Positions 7,253-14,753 of a stretch of 15,716 nt of DNA are shown here, in pieces (the first letter of the stretch is position 1; every line of letters begins with the position of its first letter). Made by a program: the position numbers and the translations under genes. Source of the DNA: Pseudomonadota bacterium. Its GTDB lineage: Bacteria > Pseudomonadota > Gammaproteobacteria > Burkholderiales > Rhodocyclaceae. The stretch covers positions 1 through 15,716 of the forward strand of contig JAEWVQ010000270.1 in the NCBI GenBank assembly GCA_023459095.1, given 5' to 3'. Under the pieces are notes generated by a model that saw only the letters and a program-made list of their open reading frames with translations, made no database searches and was not told where the DNA came from.

Positions 7253-8133
7253 TGCGTGACAAGATGTCCCTGATCGGGGGAGGCCTGCTGTTTGTCCTGG
7301 TCCTCGCCTCGATGTCCCTCTTCACGGTCGATCAGCGCCAGTACGCGGTCGTGTTCCAGCTTGGCGAGGTCAAGGAGGTGATCGACCAGCCCGGCCTCAA
7401 CGTCAAGCTGCCGTTGATCCAGAACGTGCGTTATTTCGACAAACGCATCCTGACCATGGATACCGCCGAGCCCGAGCGCTTCATCACCTCGGAGAAGAAG
7501 AACGTGCTCGTCGATCATTTCGTCAAGTGGCGCATCATCGACCCGCGGCTGTACTACGAGTCGGTGGCCGGTGACGAGGCGCGCGCCCGCACCCGCCTGA
7601 CCCAGACCGTCAATGCCGGGCTGCGCGAGGAGTTCGGCCGCCGCACCGTGCATGACGTGGTGTCCGGTGGGCGCGATCAGATCATGGAGGACATGCGGGT
7701 CAAGGCCGATCTGGATGCGCGCAAGATCGGCGCACAGATCGTCGATGTGCGCCTGAAGCGCGTCGATCTGCCCACCGAGGTGTCGGAATCGGTGTACCGC
7801 CGCATGGAGGCCGAGCGCAAACGCGTGGCCAACGAATTGCGCTCGCAAGGGGCTGCAGAGGCGGAGAAGATTCGCGCCGATGCCGACCGTCAGCGCGAGG
7901 TGCTGATCGCCGAGGCCTATCGCGAGGCGCAGCAGGTCAAGGGGGCGGGGGATGCCCGCGCGACCTCGATCTATGCCGAGGCCTTCGGCCAGAGCCCCGA
8001 GTTCTACTCCTTCTATCGCAGTCTCGAGGCCTATCGCGCCAGCTTCTCGGGCAAGGACGACGTGCTCGTGGTCGATCCCAGTTCGGACTTCTTCAAGTTC
8101 ATGAAGAATTCCGGAGGCGCACGCAGGAACTGA
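7252..8133 (+). CDS. hflC: FtsH protease modulator HflC
   Basis: Partner of HflK in the HflKC complex that surrounds FtsH in the inner membrane. The ATG at 7252 shares its A with the hflK stop (TGATG), which implies translational coupling. A GGGGAG site at about 7238-7243 serves as ribosome-binding site. The 293-residue protein has an N-terminal transmembrane helix at about 6-26, then the SPFH domain (VDQRQYAVVFQLGEV onward). A long charged helix follows (about 180-230, RRMEAERKRVANELRSQGAA region). It is somewhat shorter than E. coli HflC (334), mostly through a shorter C-terminal part. A TTG codon directly before the ATG is not needed as start. Confidence 0.96.
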   Translation: MRDKMSLIGGGLLFVLVLASMSLFTVDQRQYAVVFQLGEVKEVIDQPGLNVKLPLIQNVRYFDKRILTMDTAEPERFITSEKKNVLVDHFVKWRIIDPRLYYESVAGDEARARTRLTQTVNAGLREEFGRRTVHDVVSGGRDQIMEDMRVKADLDARKIGAQIVDVRLKRVDLPTEVSESVYRRMEAERKRVANELRSQGAAEAEKIRADADRQREVLIAEAYREAQQVKGAGDARATSIYAEAFGQSPEFYSFYRSLEAYRASFSGKDDVLVVDPSSDFFKFMKNSGGARRN

Positions 8134-8141
8134 TCGCCGCG

Positions 8142-8327
8142 ATGGGCAGTACGCTGCTGACCGCCTTCGCGCTGATGCTGATCATCGAAGGCCTGCTTCC
8201 GTTCGTCGCGCCAGCTGCCTGGCGCGAAACCTTTTTGCGCCTCGCCAGCATGGCCGACGGCCAGGTCCGCTTCGTCGGCCTGTCGTCGATGATGCTGGGG
8301 CTGGCGCTCCTACTCGCTTTCAACTGA
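8142..8327 (+). CDS. DUF2065 (YjeT-like) small membrane protein
   Basis: A 61-residue, strongly hydrophobic protein of the DUF2065 family, to which E. coli YjeT belongs. Two transmembrane helices are visible at about 4-24 and 44-60, separated by a short polar loop (AAWRETFLRLASMADGQVRF). Its biochemical role is unknown to me. It starts 8 bases after hflC and ends 8 bases before hisZ, so it is almost certainly co-transcribed. Genes of this family sit next to hflC in many proteobacteria (yjeT follows hflC in E. coli too), which hints at a link with HflKC-FtsH. The ribosome-binding site is weak (AGGA at 8125-8128, farther than usual), so translation may be coupled to hflC. Confidence 0.88.
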   Translation: MGSTLLTAFALMLIIEGLLPFVAPAAWRETFLRLASMADGQVRFVGLSSMMLGLALLLAFN

Positions 8328-8335
8328 AGTCTTTC

Positions 8336-9490
8336 ATGCGCTGGGTATTGCCCGACCACATTCAGGACGCACTGCCGTCCGAAGCCGAGAAACTCGAGGC
8401 CTTGCGCCGGCGTCTGCTCGACGCCTTCCGCACCCACGGCTATCAGTTGGTGCGTCCGCCCATGCTCGAGTACCTCGATTCGCTGACCATCGGCGCAGGG
8501 CAGGATCTGTCGCTGCGCACCTTCAAGCTCGTCGATCAGCTGTCGGGGCGGACCATGGGCGTGCGCGCCGACATGACGCCGCAGGTCACGCGCATCGATT
8601 CGCATCTGCTCAATCGCCGTGGCGTGTCGCGCCTGTGCTATTGCGGCAGCGTGCTGCACACCCTGCCGTCGACCCTCACCGCGACCCGCGAGCCCCTGCA
8701 GCTCGGCGCCGAACTCTACGGCCACGCCGGCATCGAGGCCGACATCGAGATCCTGCGCCTGCTCGCCGAGGTGATGCGGCTCGCCGACGTGCCGGCGACG
8801 CGCATCGACATTGGCCACGTCGGCATCTTTCATGCGCTGGCAGCCAAGGCCGGGCTGGTGCCGGGGCGGGAGGAGGAGTTGTTCGATCTGCTGCAGGCCA
8901 AGGACGTGCCCGGCTTGCGCGAGATGGTGGCCGACGTCGCCGAGCCGGTGCGCAGCGCGCTGCTGTTGCTGCCTCAGCTGTACGGTGGGCGCGAGGTCAT
9001 CGAGGTCGCCGCGGCGCGCCTGCCGCAGGATGCCGAGATCCGCGATGCGCTCGATGAGCTGCGCCGGCTCGCCGACGCGCTCGCCGATCTGCCGATCAGT
9101 TTCGATCTCGGCGACCTGCGCGGCTATCACTATCACAGCGGGGTGATGTTCGCCGCCTATGGCGGCGGCTCGCCCGCGGCGCTCGCCCACGGCGGCCGCT
9201 ACGACCGCGTCGCTGAGGCCTACGGGCGCGCGCGCCCCGCGATCGGGTTCAGTCTTGACTTGCGCGAACTTGCGCTGCGCCTGCCCGAGATCGAGGCGGC
9301 GGGCGGCATCCTCGCACCTCACGTCGATGACGGGGCGCTCGCCGCCGAGATCGCTGCCTTGCGCGCCGGCGGCGAGGTCGTCGTGGTCGCGCTGCCCGGG
9401 CATGAAGGTACATGGAACGAAGCCGGTTGCGACCGGCTGCTTGTGATGCGGGACGGCCGCTGGGTCGTCGAACCGCTTCTGGGAGAGTAA
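8336..9490 (+). CDS. hisZ: ATP phosphoribosyltransferase regulatory subunit HisZ
   Basis: Catalytically inactive paralogue of histidyl-tRNA synthetase. It joins the short form of HisG to make the first enzyme of histidine biosynthesis (ATP plus PRPP to phosphoribosyl-ATP) and gives it histidine feedback control. It has 384 residues. The class II core is recognisable: RADMTPQVTRI at 77-87 corresponds to the motif 2 area, and the segment around 263-311 (GYHYHSG, AHGGRYDRV, AIGFSLDLREL) to the HisRS histidine-binding and motif 3 area. The HisRS signature RGLDYY is replaced by RGYHYHSG, and there is no anticodon-binding domain, which separates it from hisS at the left of the window. The partner hisG is not in the window. 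It is followed by purA after 4 bases. Confidence 0.95.
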   Translation: MRWVLPDHIQDALPSEAEKLEALRRRLLDAFRTHGYQLVRPPMLEYLDSLTIGAGQDLSLRTFKLVDQLSGRTMGVRADMTPQVTRIDSHLLNRRGVSRLCYCGSVLHTLPSTLTATREPLQLGAELYGHAGIEADIEILRLLAEVMRLADVPATRIDIGHVGIFHALAAKAGLVPGREEELFDLLQAKDVPGLREMVADVAEPVRSALLLLPQLYGGREVIEVAAARLPQDAEIRDALDELRRLADALADLPISFDLGDLRGYHYHSGVMFAAYGGGSPAALAHGGRYDRVAEAYGRARPAIGFSLDLRELALRLPEIEAAGGILAPHVDDGALAAEIAALRAGGEVVVVALPGHEGTWNEAGCDRLLVMRDGRWVVEPLLGE

Positions 9491-9494
9491 GACA

Positions 9495-10805
<1,311 letters not shown>

Positions 10806-10820
10806 GCGCCTGATTCGACA

Positions 10821-10846
10821 AGCCGGTCGTGTGGCCGGCTTTTTTA
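10821..10846 (+). terminator. Intrinsic terminator of purA
   Basis: AGCCGGTC at 10821-10828 pairs with GGCCGGCT at 10833-10840 (8 bp with one G-U pair) around the loop GTGT. It is followed by a T-tract reaching 10845. It lies 15 bases after the purA stop. On the opposite strand no T-tract follows, so it works only for plus-strand transcription. Confidence 0.9.
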
Positions 10847-10873
10847 CTTCAGGAGCGCCTTCGTCGGCCTGCG

Positions 10874-10911
10874 GCCGGCTTGCGTTGATCGAGCACCGCG
10901 GCGCAGCCGGC
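10874..10911. other. Imperfect GC-rich hairpin between two terminators
   Basis: GCCGGCT with TGCG (10874-10884) can pair with CGCAGCCGGC (10902-10911), leaving one bulged T and a 17-base loop. No T-tract follows on either strand. It fills the space between the purA terminator and the tRNA terminator and has no clear role. Confidence 0.3.
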
Positions 10912-10912
10912 A

Positions 10913-10947
10913 AAGAAAAAGGCCGATCAGCTTTCGCTGTCGGCCTT
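10913..10947 (-). terminator. Intrinsic terminator of left tRNA-Leu gene
   Basis: On the minus strand AAGGCCGA-CAGC-GAAA-GCTG-A-TCGGCCTT folds into a long stem with a GAAA loop and one bulged A (plus-strand 10919-10947). The U-rich tail lies at 10920 down to 10913. It begins 10 bases after the CCA end of the tRNA. Confidence 0.88.
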
Positions 10948-10957
10948 TCCTTGAAAC

Positions 10958-11042
<85 letters not shown>

Positions 11043-11053
11043 AAGAGCAAAGA

Positions 11054-11082
11054 ATTATAGTGATGTTTTTTTTCTAATGGAA
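11054..11082 (-). promoter_or_regulatory. Promoter of left tRNA-Leu gene
   Basis: On the minus strand a perfect TATAAT (plus-strand 11054-11059) stands 17 bases downstream of TTCCAT (11077-11082), a weak -35 with three of six matches. The spacer holds an eight-A run. Transcription would begin about 5 bases before the tRNA 5' end. Confidence 0.75.
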
Positions 11083-11130
11083 GAGCTTTTGTTGAAAATT
11101 TTCGTGGATATGGGGCGCGAACGCCTATTC

Positions 11131-11164
11131 CAAAAACAAAAAAGCCGCTCCGAAGAGCGGCTTT
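11131..11164 (-). terminator. Intrinsic terminator of right tRNA-Leu gene
   Basis: On the minus strand AAAGCCGCTC and GAGCGGCTTT form a perfect 10-bp stem around a UUCG tetraloop (plus-strand 11141-11164). A T-rich tail follows (11143 down to 11131). It starts 11 bases after the CCA end of the right-hand tRNA, so the two tRNAs are separate transcription units. Confidence 0.93.
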
Positions 11165-11174
11165 CCTGCGAAAC

Positions 11175-11259
<85 letters not shown>

Positions 11260-11270
11260 AAGAGCCGCGC

Positions 11271-11298
11271 ATTATAAGCACGAATAGAAGAATGTCAA
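11271..11298 (-). promoter_or_regulatory. Consensus sigma-70 promoter of right tRNA-Leu gene
   Basis: On the minus strand TTGACA (plus-strand 11293-11298) and TATAAT (11271-11276) are both perfect and 16 bases apart. A GC-rich discriminator (GCGCGG) follows the -10, a feature often linked to stringent control of stable-RNA promoters. The -35 box overlaps the first codons of the divergent rnr gene. Confidence 0.9.
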
Positions 11299-13859
11299 TG
11301 AGAAAGAATACAAAAAAATCCATGGCCGCCGCGGGCGGCACAAGCGACGCCGCCCGCGCGCCGAAGAAGACGACCAAGCCCAAGGTGTTGAGCGCCGTGC
11401 GCCGCGCCGATCCGTTCTTCGAGCGCGAGTCGCAGAAGTACGATTATCCGTTGCCGAGCCGCGAGTACGTCGAGCAAGTGCTCGCCGAGCGCGGCGTGCC
11501 GCTGTCGTTCGACGAGCTGGTCGCGGCGCTCGATATCGGGCCTCATGAGCTCGAGCACTTCGAACGCCGGTTGCGCGCGATGCAGCGCGACGGCCAACTG
11601 CTGCGCAATCGGCGCGATGCCTTCCTGCTGCCGGACAAGGCGGCGCTGATCCGCGGCCGCGTCCAGGGTCACGCAGACGGCTTCGGCTTTCTGGTGCGCG
11701 ACGACGGCGGTGACGACGTCTTTCTTGGCCCGCGCGAGATGCGCGAGGTCCTGCACGGCGACCGCGTCATCGTGCGCATCGCCGGGACCGACCGCCGCGG
11801 CCGGCCCGAGGGCAAGATCGTCGAGGTGCTCGAACGCGCCAACAGCCGGGTGGTTGGGCGCGTGCTCGACGAGCACGGCGTGCTCCTGGTGGTCCCGGAG
11901 AACCGCCGACTGGCCCAGGACATCCTGCTCGCCCCCGGCGGCAAGCGGGTCAAGGCCGGGCAGGTGGTCACCGTCGAACTGGTCGAGCAGCCCACGAGCT
12001 ACACCCAGCCCATCGGCCGCGTGGTCGAGGTGCTCGGCAACTATGCCGATCCGGGCATGGAGATCGAGATCGCGCTGCGCAAGCACGAGCTGCCGTTCGA
12101 GTTCTCGCCGGAGGCCAAGGCCGAGACCCGCAAGCTGCCGCTGAAGGTGCGCAAGAAGGACTGGGCGGGGCGCGAGGACATCACCGCGCTGCCGCTGGTG
12201 ACCATAGACGGCGAGACCGCGAAGGACTTCGACGACGCGGTGTATTGCGAGCGCCAGGGGCGGGGCTACCGGCTGATCGTGGCGATCGCCGACGTCTCGC
12301 ACTATGTCGATGCCGGTCAGGCGCTCGACCAGGACGCCTTCGAGCGCGGCAACTCGGTGTACTTTCCGCGTCGGGTGATCCCGATGCTGCCGGAGAAGCT
12401 CTCCAACGGACTGTGCTCGCTCAATCCGCAGGTCGAGCGGCTGTGCATGGTCGCCGACATCAACCTGTCGATGACTGGCGCGATCAAGACCTACCGCTTC
12501 TACCCCGCGGTGATGTTCTCGCATGCGCGTCTCACCTACACCCAGGTTGCGGCCGCGCTCTACGATCAGGACCCGGCCGCGCTCGAAGTCGTGGGCGAAC
12601 TCCTGCCCCACCTGCAGAATCTGGACAAGCTCTTCCGCGTGCTGCTCAAGGCGCGCGCCAAGCGTGGTGCGATCGACTTCGAGACCACCGAAACGCGCAT
12701 GATCTTCGACGACAACGGCAAGATCGAGCGCATCGTGCCCGAGGTGCGCAACGACGCCCATCGCCTGATCGAGGAGTGCATGCTGGCGGCCAACGTGTGC
12801 GCGTCCGACTTCCTGCAGACCCATGGCCACCCGGCGCTGTATCGCGTGCACGAGGGGCCGACGCCGGAGAAGCTGGAGAAGCTGCGTGGTTTTCTCGCCG
12901 AGTTCGGCCTCGGTCTCGGCGGCGGCGACGAGCCGCGCGCCAAGGACTATGCCGCGCTGCTCGACAAGGTCAAGGACCGCCCCGACGCCCAGCTGCTGCA
13001 GACGGTGATGCTGCGCTCGCTGCGTCAGGCGGTGTACAGCCCGGACAACGTCGGTCATTTCGGCCTCGCCTACGAGGCCTATACCCACTTCACCTCGCCG
13101 ATCCGGCGCTATCCGGATCTGCTCGTGCACCGCGCGATCAAGGCCGTCCTCGAGGGCCGGCACTACGCGCCCGGCGACTGGGACAGCATCGGCCTGCACT
13201 GCTCCACCACCGAGCGCCGCGCCGACGAGGCCACGCGCGACGTCGTCGCCTGGCTCAAGTGCTACTACATGCAGGACCGCGTCGGCGAGGAGTTTTCCGG
13301 CAGCGTGTCGGCGGTGGTACCCTTCGGCCTCTTCGTCGCCCTCGACGACATCTTCATCGAAGGCCTGGTCCATATTTCCGACCTCGGCAGCGACTACTTC
13401 CACTTCGACGAGACCCGTCACGAGCTGATCGGCGAGCGCACCGCCACCCGCTACCGCCTGTCCGATCGGGTGCGCGTGCAACTGGTGCGGGTCGATCTGG
13501 AGACCAACAAGATCGATTTCCGCCTGCTTGCCGCCGAGGCGCGGCCGACCGAGCGCAGCGGCAAGACCGCGCGTGAGCGCGCAGCGAGCGCCGCACCGGC
13601 GCAGACGCAGGCGCAGGCGGGGGCGCCGAAGCGTGCCCGGCGGGCGGCGGTCGATGAAGCCCCCATGCCGGCCGCGAGCGCAGCGCCGACCGCGAGGAAG
13701 CCGGCGGAGAAGAAGGCCGTCGCCTCCAAGGCGGCCGCAAGCAAGAAGGCACCGGGCAAGGCTGCGCCGCGCAAGCGCGCCGCAGACGGTGCCCAACCCG
13801 TGAAACCGCGGGCCGCGAAGGCGGCCGCAACCCCGAAGAAAGGCAAGCGTCGTGGCTAA
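11298..13859 (+). CDS. rnr: Ribonuclease R
   Basis: Processive 3'-to-5' exoribonuclease of the RNase II/RNB family that degrades structured RNA and takes part in rRNA and tRNA quality control. From ATG 11298 it has 853 residues. AGAAG at 11286-11290 is well spaced for this start, whereas ATG 11292 would be too close; ATG 11322 is another, less likely option. The layout is a basic N-terminal extension (1-50), a winged-helix-like region (about 55-112) and two cold-shock/OB domains (about 115-250). The RNB catalytic domain has Asp304, Asp310, Asp312 and Asp313, spaced exactly like the E. coli active-site aspartates 272, 278, 280 and 281. An S1 domain follows (about 661-744), then a Lys/Ala/Pro-rich tail of about 108 residues. 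E. coli RNase R is 813 residues long. The end overlaps rlmB by 8 bases. Confidence 0.96.
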   Translation: MRKNTKKSMAAAGGTSDAARAPKKTTKPKVLSAVRRADPFFERESQKYDYPLPSREYVEQVLAERGVPLSFDELVAALDIGPHELEHFERRLRAMQRDGQLLRNRRDAFLLPDKAALIRGRVQGHADGFGFLVRDDGGDDVFLGPREMREVLHGDRVIVRIAGTDRRGRPEGKIVEVLERANSRVVGRVLDEHGVLLVVPENRRLAQDILLAPGGKRVKAGQVVTVELVEQPTSYTQPIGRVVEVLGNYADPGMEIEIALRKHELPFEFSPEAKAETRKLPLKVRKKDWAGREDITALPLVTIDGETAKDFDDAVYCERQGRGYRLIVAIADVSHYVDAGQALDQDAFERGNSVYFPRRVIPMLPEKLSNGLCSLNPQVERLCMVADINLSMTGAIKTYRFYPAVMFSHARLTYTQVAAALYDQDPAALEVVGELLPHLQNLDKLFRVLLKARAKRGAIDFETTETRMIFDDNGKIERIVPEVRNDAHRLIEECMLAANVCASDFLQTHGHPALYRVHEGPTPEKLEKLRGFLAEFGLGLGGGDEPRAKDYAALLDKVKDRPDAQLLQTVMLRSLRQAVYSPDNVGHFGLAYEAYTHFTSPIRRYPDLLVHRAIKAVLEGRHYAPGDWDSIGLHCSTTERRADEATRDVVAWLKCYYMQDRVGEEFSGSVSAVVPFGLFVALDDIFIEGLVHISDLGSDYFHFDETRHELIGERTATRYRLSDRVRVQLVRVDLETNKIDFRLLAAEARPTERSGKTARERAASAAPAQTQAQAGAPKRARRAAVDEAPMPAASAAPTARKPAEKKAVASKAAASKKAPGKAAPRKRAADGAQPVKPRAAKAAATPKKGKRRG

Positions 13860-14667
13860 ACCCTCCTCCCGTTCCGGTTCCCAACCCCGTGCCCGCGAAG
13901 ACGCGCCGGCGCGTGCCGACGACCACGGTGGTCGCGGCGCGAGCCGGCTGATCTACGGCTTCCATGCGGTGCTCGGCAAGCTGCGCCGCGACCCGGAGGC
14001 GGTGTTCGAGCTCTACCTGTCGTCGCAGCGCCAGGACATCCGCGCGCGCGACGTCGTCAGTCTCGCGGAGAGCCAGGGGGTGCGGCTGATCCACACCGAG
14101 GCCGAACGCCTCGACGGCATGGTCGGCACCCGCCGCCATCAGGGGGTGATCGCCCGCATCGACGCGCGCCAGCGCGAGCTCAAGCTCGCCGACGTGCTCG
14201 AGGGCCTGGACGAAGCCGCGCTGCTGCTGGTGCTCGACGGCGTGCAGGACCCGCACAACCTCGGCGCCTGCCTGCGCGTCGCCGATGCCGCCGGCGCGCA
14301 CGCGGTGATCGCCCCCAAGGACCGCGCGGTGGGGCTCAACGCCACCGCGGTCAAGGTCGCCAGCGGCGCCGCCGATACCGTGCCCTACATCACCGTCACC
14401 AACCTCGCCCGCGCCCTGCGCGAGATGCAGGAAGCCGGGGTGTGGGTGATCGGCGCCGCCGGCGAGGCCGACAAGTCGGTCTACGAGGTCGATCAGAAGG
14501 GGCCGGTGGCCTGGGTGCTGGGTGCCGAGGGCGACGGCCTGCGCCGCCTGACCCGCGACACCTGCGACGTGCTGGCGAAGATTCCGATGCACGGCAGCGT
14601 CGAGAGTCTGAACGTCTCGGTGGCCAGCGGCATCTGCCTGTTCGAGGCCCGCCGCCAGCGCGCCTGA
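13852..14667 (+). CDS. rlmB: 23S rRNA (guanosine-2'-O) methyltransferase RlmB
   Basis: SPOUT-family enzyme that uses S-adenosylmethionine to methylate the ribose of G2251 in the peptidyl-transferase region of 23S rRNA. From GTG 13852 it has 271 residues, with a 29-residue polar N-terminal extension that E. coli RlmB (243) largely lacks. A substrate-binding domain spans about 31-105 (IYGFHAVLGKLRR at the start). The catalytic knot domain has DPHNLGACLR at 133-142 (Asn136 conserved), GAEGDGLRRL at 224-233 and the cofactor-loop motif ESLNVSVASG at 251-260. Overlap with rnr and the conserved rnr-rlmB order point to co-transcription and translational coupling. Other SpoU methyltransferases share the motifs, but the neighbour supports RlmB. 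Confidence 0.95.
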   Translation: MAKPSSRSGSQPRAREDAPARADDHGGRGASRLIYGFHAVLGKLRRDPEAVFELYLSSQRQDIRARDVVSLAESQGVRLIHTEAERLDGMVGTRRHQGVIARIDARQRELKLADVLEGLDEAALLLVLDGVQDPHNLGACLRVADAAGAHAVIAPKDRAVGLNATAVKVASGAADTVPYITVTNLARALREMQEAGVWVIGAAGEADKSVYEVDQKGPVAWVLGAEGDGLRRLTRDTCDVLAKIPMHGSVESLNVSVASGICLFEARRQRA

Positions 14668-14753
14668 GGCGCTGCGTCTGGAGCGCCGCACCCCGCGCAC
14701 GGCTCTTGCTTCAAACGGTCGAATACAGACCGGCAGACGCAAGGAGAGGCGGG
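14668..14753 (+). promoter_or_regulatory. Structured leader before the NIT-domain gene
   Basis: Three inverted repeats lie in 86 bases. GGCGC/GCGCC (14668-14672, 14683-14687) flanks a 10-base loop. CGGTC/GACCG (14716-14720, 14728-14732) flanks a 7-base loop. TGCGTCTG (14673-14680) is a perfect complement of CAGACGCA (14734-14741), whose last base is the first base of the ribosome-binding site AAGGAG (14741-14746). The long pairing would break the first hairpin and crowd the ribosome-binding site. No T-tract or clear promoter boxes are seen. Confidence 0.45.

Noticed and set aside
11295..13796. An 833-codon open frame on the minus strand opposite rnr
   Set aside because: High GC content with GC-rich third positions keeps antisense frames open. 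Its translation is low-complexity and His/Arg/Ala-rich, and rnr has all its catalytic residues in the sense frame.
14683..14753. The two hairpins before the NIT gene as an ANTAR binding site
   Set aside because: ANTAR targets are paired stems with six-base loops of defined pattern. Here the loops are 10 and 7 bases, and no terminator overlaps the second stem.
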